A stretch of DNA of 7,597 nucleotides from an uncultured Clostridia bacterium (lineage in GTDB: Bacteria; Bacillota; Clostridia; Christensenellales; UBA1242): positions 1 to 7,597 of the forward strand of contig CAMUJQ010000049.1 in assembly GCA_947089305.1 (NCBI GenBank), in the 5' to 3' direction. The notes beneath the pieces were generated by a model. That model did not search any database. It was not told the DNA's origin and saw nothing but the letters and a program-made list of their open reading frames with translations. Numbering within the stretch: the stretch's first letter is position 1; every line of letters begins with the position of its first letter. Positions 1 to 5,325 of the stretch are shown here, one piece after another. The translations under genes and the position numbers were made by a program.

Positions 1-163
1 CTGTGCCTAAAGATACAAATTCATATTGAGCAGAAAGTTTAGATTTTATTTCACTTAATTTGCTTGTGGTTGAATTGCTATTAGCGCCAAAGCATCCAGC
101 TAAAGAAAAACTTAATGCAACAACTAATGCAATAAGGCTAAACATTTTAAAAACTTTTTTCAT
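1..163 (-). CDS. Lipoprotein, N-terminal 54 residues (cut by window edge)
   Basis: The reading frame starts at ATG 163-161 and runs off the window edge, so only the first 54 residues are visible. It begins MKKVFKMFSL, continues as a hydrophobic helix and reaches the lipobox L21-A22-G23-C24. This is a textbook signal peptidase II site, so Cys24 would be lipidated and the protein anchored on the outer face of the membrane. After the cysteine comes a short Ser/Asn/Thr-rich linker, then the start of a helix (SKLSEIKSKL). AGGAG at 175-171 lies 7 bases before the ATG. An ATG 5 bases upstream (168-166) is followed at once by TAA and cannot be used. The stretch after the linker resembles the corresponding part of the next lipoprotein (265-873), which suggests tandem relatives. 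The function is unknown. Confidence 0.85.
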   Translation of the reverse strand, partial: MKKVFKMFSLIALVVALSFSLAGCFGANSNSTTSKLSEIKSKLSAQYEFVSLGT

Positions 164-184
164 TACATTTCTCCTAATAAAATT

Positions 185-212
185 ATGTTACCACAAAAAA
201 TTAAAAATACAA
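185..212 (-). promoter_or_regulatory. Putative promoter of the edge lipoprotein
   Basis: Read on the minus strand, TTGTAT (212-207) is followed after 16 bases by TAACAT (190-185), which is directly preceded by TGG, an extended -10 element. Transcription would start about 15 nt before the start codon, just ahead of the ribosome binding site. The hexamers are imperfect (4 of 6 at the -10), so this is a moderate call. It lies just downstream of the terminator at 231-262, which supports a separate transcription unit. Confidence 0.4.
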
Positions 213-230
213 AATAAAATTATTGAGTAA

Positions 231-262
231 TAAAAAAATGTGTAAATTAATTTACACATTTT
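231..262 (-). terminator. Intrinsic terminator after the small lipoprotein gene (perfect 28-bp palindrome)
   Basis: Positions 235-262 form a perfect inverted repeat centred between 248 and 249. On the minus strand the hairpin ends in a run of seven T (238-232), directly after the TAA of the 265-873 gene. The stem has only two G-C pairs and is weak for its length. The U-tract and the position right behind the stop codon make termination the most likely role. On the plus strand only four T close the stem, so it would act poorly in that direction. Confidence 0.75.
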
Positions 263-264
263 AA

Positions 265-873
265 TTACCAACTGTAAATGCCTGAAAAATCTTTTAATCC
301 AAGAACAACCCAATGTCCTTTTGCTTCATCTGGCATGAAAACTTTGTTGTCTCCAAAGTTTTCTTTATCTGCTAAAGCTTTTGCTTTAAATGATTTTGCA
401 CGTGCATTTGAACTAAATGCTAAAACGAATACACGTTCAGCTGCATCTTTTTCTCCTTTAATAGCAATAAAACTATCAGAAGTGAAAGAATTTGCTGTAA
501 ACAAGGTTCCATAAGGGGTTGTATTACCTGCGCCTGATTTTAAATATGTAATATTTGCTAATTCGACATTTAAGGAAGCAATTAATTCATCTGCTTCTTC
601 TACTTTTTTCAAGTAGTTTTCTTTTTTAGTTTCATCAATTTCTTTATCTGCTAAATTTTGATAGTAAGTTTTAGAATTTTGTGCTGCTTGTAAATCATCT
701 ACTTTCTTTTTGGCAGCCGTTAATGTATAAACTTGACTATATCCAGCTTCTTGTAATTTTATCTTAGCAGTTCCGGGTTTAAAACCAGTCGTTCCGCCTT
801 CACACGCTGCCATGGTAAAGCCTAAACATAATACAATTAAAACAAGGCTTAAGGTTGTTAAAATTTTTTTCAT
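265..873 (-). CDS. Small lipoprotein of unknown function, 202 aa
   Basis: The protein starts MKKILTTLSL, has a hydrophobic helix to about residue 20 and a lipobox-like M21-A22-A23-C24. Met at the -3 position is less usual than Leu, but the rest fits signal peptidase II processing and anchoring at Cys24. A Gly/Thr-rich linker follows, then a charged helical or coiled-coil region at about 53-105 (AAKKKVDDLQ to VEEADELIASL). The C-terminal part has strand-like segments (SFIAIKG at 134-140, RVFVLAFS at 147-154, HWVVLGL at 187-193) and ends in Trp202. AGGAG lies 8 bases before the ATG. The gene sits 36 bp behind the coupling ATPase gene on the same strand, with its own extended -10 and a terminator after the stop, so it may be read both with the ATPase and alone. 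No domain family is recognised. A role at the cell surface during conjugation is only suggested by context. Confidence 0.88.
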   Translation of the reverse strand: MKKILTTLSLVLIVLCLGFTMAACEGGTTGFKPGTAKIKLQEAGYSQVYTLTAAKKKVDDLQAAQNSKTYYQNLADKEIDETKKENYLKKVEEADELIASLNVELANITYLKSGAGNTTPYGTLFTANSFTSDSFIAIKGEKDAAERVFVLAFSSNARAKSFKAKALADKENFGDNKVFMPDEAKGHWVVLGLKDFSGIYSW

Positions 874-893
874 TAATAAATCTCCTTGAATTT

Positions 894-902
894 ATTATAA
901 CA
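894..902 (-). promoter_or_regulatory. Extended -10 promoter of the small lipoprotein gene
   Basis: On the minus strand the bases read TGT then TATAAT (899-894), a perfect -10 hexamer with the TGn extension. A -35 is weak: the best candidates are TTGATT at 920-915 (spacer 15) and TTTTGA at 922-917 (spacer 17), both inside the last codons of the coupling ATPase gene. An extended -10 can work with a poor -35. Transcription would start about 13-14 nt before the start codon. Confidence 0.55.
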
Positions 903-909
903 CAATAAA

Positions 910-2994
910 TTAAAAATCAAAATCAAAATCATCAAATAAATTCTTTTTTTTATTTGCTCCGTTAGAATTAGAGTTTGAGTTTCCGTCAACATATGTGTTT
1001 ATGTAATTTTTTATATCATATAAAATAGTTTTCTCATCTAAGTATTTATTTGCACGATAAGTATCGTAAGTTTTTTCTTTGTCATAACAGCAATATTTTG
1101 ATTTCCAGAAGTGAATCATAAAGGTAATCTTTGAATAAAAGGCTGGTGTTTTAGATTGAAGAACAACACAATTTTCACGTGGAAGTTGAGAAAGTTGTTC
1201 AGGGAATATAAGAGGGCGTTCCTGGAAGTTTTCGCTTTCACTTGTTTGTTTAGAACCGCCACCTTGTTCTTTGCTGCCTTCCGTTTTACTAACATTAACG
1301 TTTTTAACAGCAACACTTGTTTTTCCCGCTCTATCTGAAACTTCTTTAACAGTTTCAACATCATCTGAACCAATAAATATGTGTACGTTACAGTTTTCTT
1401 TAATGGTTTTTGCAGCACCTTCGTCGTAAGCTGTTTTTAATTGTGAATAACTTTGCACTGCCATAATAAAGTAAATTAAACGGCTACGAGAAACAGCAAC
1501 CCAGTTGCTCATTTTTTCCATTTTAGGAAGTTGTGCAAACTCGTCGAGAATAAAATAAGTAGGGCGGGGTAGTTCCAATGATTTATATTGATTAGAATAG
1601 CCAACAAGTTTTTTATAAAGTTGAACAATGGCTATTGTTGCAATTTTATACATTGTTTCTTTTTCATCAGGAATACGTAAAAATAATGCAGTAGGTTTTT
1701 TTATAAAGCTAGAAAAGTCTATATCTGTTCCACTTGTTACATAAGCAATTCCAGGGTCAGCGAATATAGTAATGTTAGGGTTTAGTGTGGCTAAAAAGCT
1801 TGTAGCTGTGTCTGAACTCGATGTTGTTACAGAGTTGCTAAGTTCTTTTGTGTTAAACACTTTTGAGCGGTTGTCACAATATTTTCCAAGCGTTTTAAAC
1901 ATTTTTTCGCCTGGATCTTTAATGTTGATTATTTTATAAAAGTTGTAAAAGTTAAATTTGTCTTTAGTCATTCCAAGTTCAGGATATTTACTATCTTCTA
2001 GCATTGAGTAAATTATAGCTTTAGCAAAGTCTCTTGCACCCATTTCCCACATTGCACTTTGTGGGTCAGTTGATGGAATAATAACATTCATAATATCAGT
2101 GATATGGTCAGTAACTTCAGCATACAAAGCTTGTTCTTTTCCGGCAAGTGCAATTTCTAAATCTTTTTCATTGCTATAAGCAAAACCGTCAAACTCAAAC
2201 CAAACTTCACCAAAATTTGCGTTAGGGTCAAATTGAAGTTTTGTGTTTGATGGGTGAGAGCCACGATGAACTAAAACTTCTTTTTTTAAATTAAGTGAAC
2301 GTTGATAGTTATCATAGGCATCTTCAAGTGGATTCCAACGGTCACTTTTAAAAGGGTCGCGTAAGTTAAAGGTTAAAACATTATATCCCTTTGAAACAAG
2401 TTGGTGATTAGAATCTCTAAATAATTCGCCTTTAAGGTCAGAGATAATCATATTTGGTTTACTTTTCATTTCAGCATAGCAGTTAATTGTGGGCAAAATT
2501 ATACCTTGGCTTTTACCAGTGTTGGTGTTACCTATAATAAGAGTGTGAATTGGAGGAAGAAAAACAAGTTTTGCATCAGCTCCATTATTTATAAGTTCGT
2601 TTCTAACTAGAATACCACTATTTTTATATGGAATCTTAGTTTTTTTAGTAAGCCCACTGAAATCCACTTTAGATAGTTCACTATATTTGCAACATATAAA
2701 GTCAGCTTCAAGGTCTTTATCTTCAAACAATCTTCCTTGAAAGTATGGATCGTCTTTCTGATCTTTTTTCTTATCTTTCTTTTTATTTCCGCCAACTTTA
2801 TCTAAATTAGTTAATAAATAAAGTAAAGAACTTGAACCACCTATAAGCCATGCATATGGATCAAAAATCTTTTTACTAATTCCAAAAGATTGAAATTTAT
2901 TGCTTATTAAACCCGATAAAATTAATCCTGCAACAAAGGTTACAACAAATATAAGGATTAATTCAATTACAAAACTTTTAATTTTTTTAGCCAT
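910..2994 (-). CDS. Type IV secretion coupling ATPase, TraG/VirD4 family, 694 aa
   Basis: This is the membrane ATPase that delivers the relaxase-DNA complex to the conjugation channel. Two N-terminal membrane helices (about 8-30 and 47-63) are followed by a Lys-rich cytoplasmic stretch (70-80). The nucleotide-binding domain has Walker A GNTNTGKS (155-162), the family motif ISDLKGEL (184-191), WNPLEDA (220-226), Walker B FILDEFAQLP (481-490, with D484 and E485), the Gln motif MAVQSYSQL (511-519), and RPLIFPEQLSQLP (593-605), which matches the usual family pattern near the end of the ATPase core. About 60 residues (236-295) sit between the NPL motif and the following helical segment. The C-terminus is a low-complexity NSNSNSNG segment, a Lys cluster and an acidic FDDFDFDF tail. 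AGGAG lies 7 bases before the ATG, and length and motifs are intact. It is divergent to the pilin-like gene. VirD4/TraG membership is very likely; the partner relaxase is not in the window. Confidence 0.95.
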   Translation of the reverse strand: MAKKIKSFVIELILIFVVTFVAGLILSGLISNKFQSFGISKKIFDPYAWLIGGSSSLLYLLTNLDKVGGNKKKDKKKDQKDDPYFQGRLFEDKDLEADFICCKYSELSKVDFSGLTKKTKIPYKNSGILVRNELINNGADAKLVFLPPIHTLIIGNTNTGKSQGIILPTINCYAEMKSKPNMIISDLKGELFRDSNHQLVSKGYNVLTFNLRDPFKSDRWNPLEDAYDNYQRSLNLKKEVLVHRGSHPSNTKLQFDPNANFGEVWFEFDGFAYSNEKDLEIALAGKEQALYAEVTDHITDIMNVIIPSTDPQSAMWEMGARDFAKAIIYSMLEDSKYPELGMTKDKFNFYNFYKIINIKDPGEKMFKTLGKYCDNRSKVFNTKELSNSVTTSSSDTATSFLATLNPNITIFADPGIAYVTSGTDIDFSSFIKKPTALFLRIPDEKETMYKIATIAIVQLYKKLVGYSNQYKSLELPRPTYFILDEFAQLPKMEKMSNWVAVSRSRLIYFIMAVQSYSQLKTAYDEGAAKTIKENCNVHIFIGSDDVETVKEVSDRAGKTSVAVKNVNVSKTEGSKEQGGGSKQTSESENFQERPLIFPEQLSQLPRENCVVLQSKTPAFYSKITFMIHFWKSKYCCYDKEKTYDTYRANKYLDEKTILYDIKNYINTYVDGNSNSNSNGANKKKNLFDDFDFDF

Positions 2995-3046
2995 ATATTA
3001 ACTCCTATTGTTTATTTTTACAAAAAAAATAAAAACTTATATAAAA

Positions 3047-3075
3047 ATATTACCAAAAATGTTTGCCAATGTCAA
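3047..3075 (-). promoter_or_regulatory. Promoter of the coupling ATPase gene
   Basis: On the minus strand a perfect TTGACA (3075-3070) is followed after 17 bases by TAATAT (3052-3047), preceded by TGG as an extended -10. Transcription would start near 3040, giving a leader of about 45 nt to the ATG at 2994. This is the best -35 in the window. Its -35 and upstream spacer overlap the plus-strand promoter at 3063-3091. Confidence 0.72.
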
Positions 3076-3091
3076 TTTATTGTGCTAGAAT
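3063..3091 (+). promoter_or_regulatory. Promoter of the pilin-like gene
   Basis: TTGCCA (3063-3068, 5 of 6 to consensus) is followed after exactly 17 bases by TAGAAT (3086-3091, 5 of 6), preceded by TGC as an extended -10. Transcription would start near 3098, giving a leader of about 65 nt before ATG 3163. The leader carries the inverted repeat at 3115-3129. The promoter overlaps the divergent minus-strand promoter by 13 bases, so RNA polymerase is unlikely to occupy both at once. Confidence 0.68.
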
Positions 3092-3114
3092 ATTATTAAA
3101 AGTTGTGGTAAATA

Positions 3115-3129
3115 GTATATTTTATATAC
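3115..3129. repeat. Inverted repeat GTATAT-TTT-ATATAC in the pilin-gene leader
   Basis: Six-base arms flank a TTT spacer. It lies about 17 nt after the predicted start of the pilin transcript and ahead of the ribosome binding site. It has no long U-tract and only one G-C pair, so it is not a terminator. A small operator bound by a dimeric regulator is possible, but chance palindromes are frequent in sequence this AT-rich. Confidence 0.35.
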
Positions 3130-3162
3130 GAAAACACAAACTATAACAAAGGGAGAATTAAA

Positions 3163-3501
3163 ATGATTAACTTTTTAAATTCAATTGTTATGAGATTTAG
3201 TATGCTCGGAGATTGGGAATCTGACTTGGCTTCAACAGATTACGAATTTTTAATACCTGTTTTTAAGAACCTTGAAAGATTTTTAGTTCCACTTCTTATT
3301 GCAGTTGCAACTGCAGGTATGATTTATGCTGTTTATCTAGGTGTAAACCTTATTAGGGCTGATGAAACAAATAAACGTGAAGAAGCTAAAAAACGTTTAA
3401 TTTGGGCAATCATTGGTATTGTTGTTATGATAGCTGGTATCGCACTATTATACATTTTAAGAAATAACATCGGTACAATTATGGGTATAGTTCAAAACTA
3501 A
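3163..3501 (+). CDS. VirB2/TrbC-type pilin-like conjugal transfer protein, 112 aa (Mbov_0395-like)
   Basis: A short amphipathic N-terminus (about 1-38, with no cleavable signal evident) is followed by two membrane helices: about 40-64 (FLVPLLIAVATAGMIYAVYL) and about 80-99 (IWAIIGIVVMIAGIALLYIL). A short, highly charged loop (RADETNKREEAKKRL, 65-79) joins them. Two hydrophobic helices with a basic loop ending in KKRLIWAIIG are typical of VirB2-like pilins and of the small pilin-like proteins of Gram-positive and mycoplasma-type ICEs. It would form the pilus or channel core, or a membrane subunit next to it. GGGAG lies 7 bases before ATG 3163, and the gene ends in a double TAA TAA. It has its own promoter and terminator. 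The topology and neighbours support the call; sequence homology was recalled, not searched. Other small two-helix T4SS subunits (VirB3-like) are less likely given the charged loop. Confidence 0.8.
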   Translation: MINFLNSIVMRFSMLGDWESDLASTDYEFLIPVFKNLERFLVPLLIAVATAGMIYAVYLGVNLIRADETNKREEAKKRLIWAIIGIVVMIAGIALLYILRNNIGTIMGIVQN

Positions 3502-3525
3502 TAAACCAAAAAGATAAAAAAAATT

Positions 3526-3556
3526 AAAAGTCGACATGAAAAATGTCGACTTTTTT
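3526..3556 (+). terminator. Strong intrinsic terminator after the pilin-like gene
   Basis: A 12-bp perfect stem (3526-3537 with 3543-3554, core GTCGACAT/ATGTCGAC) with a GAAAA loop is followed by a T run (3551-3556). It starts about 25 bases after the stop codon. The other flank is A-rich (3515-3529), so the hairpin could also stop minus-strand transcription. It separates the pilin-like gene from the large lipoprotein gene. Confidence 0.92.
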
Positions 3557-3574
3557 ATTATATTGAGTTATAAT
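3546..3574 (+). promoter_or_regulatory. Putative promoter of the large lipoprotein gene
   Basis: A perfect TATAAT (3569-3574) lies 17 bases after TCGACT (3546-3551, 4 of 6 to TTGACA). That -35 is inside the right arm of the preceding terminator. Transcription would start near 3581, about 18 nt before the start codon and just ahead of the ribosome binding site. The -10 is convincing, the -35 is weak. Confidence 0.45.
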
Positions 3575-3598
3575 AAAACTATAAGAGAGGTTATGCTA

Positions 3599-5194
3599 AT
3601 GAAGTTTTTAAAAAAAGCACTTTTATTTGTTACAGTTGTGTTGCTTGGTTTTAGCCTTACAGCTTGCTATTTTGGCGGCTCAGGCAATTCCAATAATGGT
3701 GGCGGAAACAATAACACTCAAATTAATGGCGGAACGGGTAATGATAGTTCGGATTCAACAAATAACGATTACAGTGAAGAAATGATTCCATCTGTAAAGG
3801 CAATTGCAGGTGTTTATGTTCCAGATGAAATAAGTGAGGAAGAAAAAGCAAAAATAGATAAAGTTTATGCTGGCTTAATTACTTTTAGTGTAGATGCCAT
3901 AAAAGCAATTCAACCTGTGAAACCACAAAAACCAGAGGGAGGCGGCACAACAATTGATGCTGGCCTTCTTGAACAATATAATAATGCATTGGAATTTTAT
4001 AATATCCAACGTGCAAAACAAGACGCTATAAAAACTATTGCAGAAAATTTTTTGAAAAACCCATTAAATGTTAAACAAGATAAAATTGGTTTATTTGAAA
4101 GTGAAGTAACGGGGTTAATTAATGAACTTAAAAAAATAGGCGCTACAATTGAAACTCCTCCAAATATTGTTACACGTGACCCAATTTATACAGAACCATT
4201 TTTTAAAGAATATAAAAAACTTTTAGCAAGTGGGGCTGAAGAAACAACTTTAACTAAAGTTTATACTAATAAATTAACAGAAGCTGAACTTTCTGAAGTT
4301 CGTAAGGCTGTTGTTAAATATTTAAGTAATCCGCAAAATATTGCAGGATCTCCAGTTGAAGGCGAAACAAGTGAAGATGGCAAAAAACTTTTGGTTGAAC
4401 CAATTGTTAGAATTCAAGTTTTTGAAGTTAAAACTTATGAATTGCTATATATAGATGATAGCGGAAAAGACACAGGCGTAACCATTAAAGTTAATTATTT
4501 AGATGATAATAATGGTTATTCAACTAAAGGGAATGAAGAAGAATATAAAATTGATAGAATGATTTTACCATCAAAAAAATGGCTTACTATTTATTTTTCA
4601 ATTGCAGCAGGTCAAAAAGGTTTTTATTGGTTAATGGGGCTTGACGGTTTTATCACTGCAACCCCTGTTAATGAAATTACAAGTGCAGCATTAGATAACT
4701 ATACTTATTCTTTAACTTCTAAAACAACTTACACAAGTTTTGATTTCAATAGCACTAAGTATCAGGGCGAAGTTTATGGATATGAAGAAAAAAGACTAGA
4801 AGATATAATTGAAGAGTTCGAGAAAGAAAACGGCGGAGAAATAGATGAAGAAACTCTTAAACAGTTAGAAGAAGAATATGGAGAACTTAACGAAAAGTTT
4901 AAAGGTCAATTTCAATTTGAAGTTTCATGTTATAGTGATGAAACAGGAGAGCGCGCTCCAAAACTTGGTAGCACAAAAATAGATAATGTAACTAAAAATG
5001 ATGCATATCGTTCTATGATTAAATTTGTAAAAAAAGAAGTAGGCGGAGTAAGTTATTATTCACTAATTAGCAAGGCAGAAAATTTGGATAATACGTTAGC
5101 GCTTAACTTTAATTCTAACGCTAGTGAATTAACAGCTTTTCAAATAGAAAGATTGGGTATTATGCCGTCATCAGTGGAAAGCACAGATTATTAA
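3599..5194 (+). CDS. Large lipoprotein of unknown function between the T4SS genes, 531 aa
   Basis: The start is set at ATG 3599 because GAGAGG (3585-3590) is 8 bases away and the signal sequence begins there. An in-frame ATG at 3593 is too close to that site, and one at 3536 lies inside the terminator hairpin. The protein opens MKFLKKALLF, with a hydrophobic helix and lipobox L20-T21-A22-C23, so it would be lipid-anchored outside the cell. Residues 26-57 are a Gly/Asn/Ser-rich flexible linker. A helical, charged region follows (about 60-245, including VKPQKPEGGG at 107-116), then a mixed, strand-like region (about 262-395), an acidic helix or coiled coil (EEKRLEDIIEEFEKE, then EETLKQLEEEYGELNEKF, about 396-434), and a C-terminal domain to Tyr531. 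No known domain is recognised. Its place between the pilin-like and VirB6-like genes suggests a surface part of the mating apparatus (inference). Terminators flank the gene on both sides. Confidence 0.88.
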   Translation: MKFLKKALLFVTVVLLGFSLTACYFGGSGNSNNGGGNNNTQINGGTGNDSSDSTNNDYSEEMIPSVKAIAGVYVPDEISEEEKAKIDKVYAGLITFSVDAIKAIQPVKPQKPEGGGTTIDAGLLEQYNNALEFYNIQRAKQDAIKTIAENFLKNPLNVKQDKIGLFESEVTGLINELKKIGATIETPPNIVTRDPIYTEPFFKEYKKLLASGAEETTLTKVYTNKLTEAELSEVRKAVVKYLSNPQNIAGSPVEGETSEDGKKLLVEPIVRIQVFEVKTYELLYIDDSGKDTGVTIKVNYLDDNNGYSTKGNEEEYKIDRMILPSKKWLTIYFSIAAGQKGFYWLMGLDGFITATPVNEITSAALDNYTYSLTSKTTYTSFDFNSTKYQGEVYGYEEKRLEDIIEEFEKENGGEIDEETLKQLEEEYGELNEKFKGQFQFEVSCYSDETGERAPKLGSTKIDNVTKNDAYRSMIKFVKKEVGGVSYYSLISKAENLDNTLALNFNSNASELTAFQIERLGIMPSSVESTDY

Positions 5195-5222
5195 AAATAG
5201 TGTTTTTAAACACTATTTTTTT
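5193..5222 (+). terminator. Intrinsic terminator overlapping the lipoprotein stop codon
   Basis: AAAAATAGTGTTT (5193-5205) pairs with AAACACTATTTTT (5208-5220), and T's continue to 5222. The last two stem A's at the 5' end are part of the TAA stop (5192-5194), so the hairpin begins inside the stop codon. The paired A and T blocks could make it active in both directions. Confidence 0.88.
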
Positions 5223-5243
5223 ATTTGTAAAGGCAAAAATAAG

Positions 5244-5272
5244 TAGACATTTGTTAAAATATGCGATAAAAT
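5244..5272 (+). promoter_or_regulatory. Putative promoter of the VirB6-like gene
   Basis: TAGACA (5244-5249, 5 of 6) is followed after 17 bases by TAAAAT (5267-5272, 5 of 6). Transcription would start near 5279, giving a leader of about 47 nt. Two further overlapping TATAAT boxes (5285-5290 and 5290-5295) lie closer to the gene but lack a good -35 at the right distance. They may be alternative -10s or chance. Confidence 0.5.
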
Positions 5273-5325
5273 GTAAATAAAGGTTATAATATAATTATAA
5301 GTTCAGCCATAAAAAGGAGAATTAT

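Noticed and set aside
235..262. The 28-bp perfect palindrome as an operator or recombination site
   Set aside because: The T7 tract on the minus strand and its place right after a stop codon fit a terminator better, and no second copy is seen in the window.
278..514. A 78-codon plus-strand frame opposite the small lipoprotein gene
   Set aside because: It has no ribosome binding site, and the lipoprotein on the other strand has a signal peptide, lipobox, ribosome binding site, promoter and terminator.
1116..1418. Open frames of 60-100 codons on both strands inside the coupling ATPase gene
   Set aside because: The ATPase motifs fix the true frame; the others have no start signal or recognisable protein.
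3536..3598. A 21-residue N-terminal extension of the large lipoprotein, from an ATG at 3536
   Set aside because: That ATG is inside the terminator hairpin and has no ribosome binding site. The lipoprotein signal sequence begins at 3599, with GAGAGG 8 bases before it.
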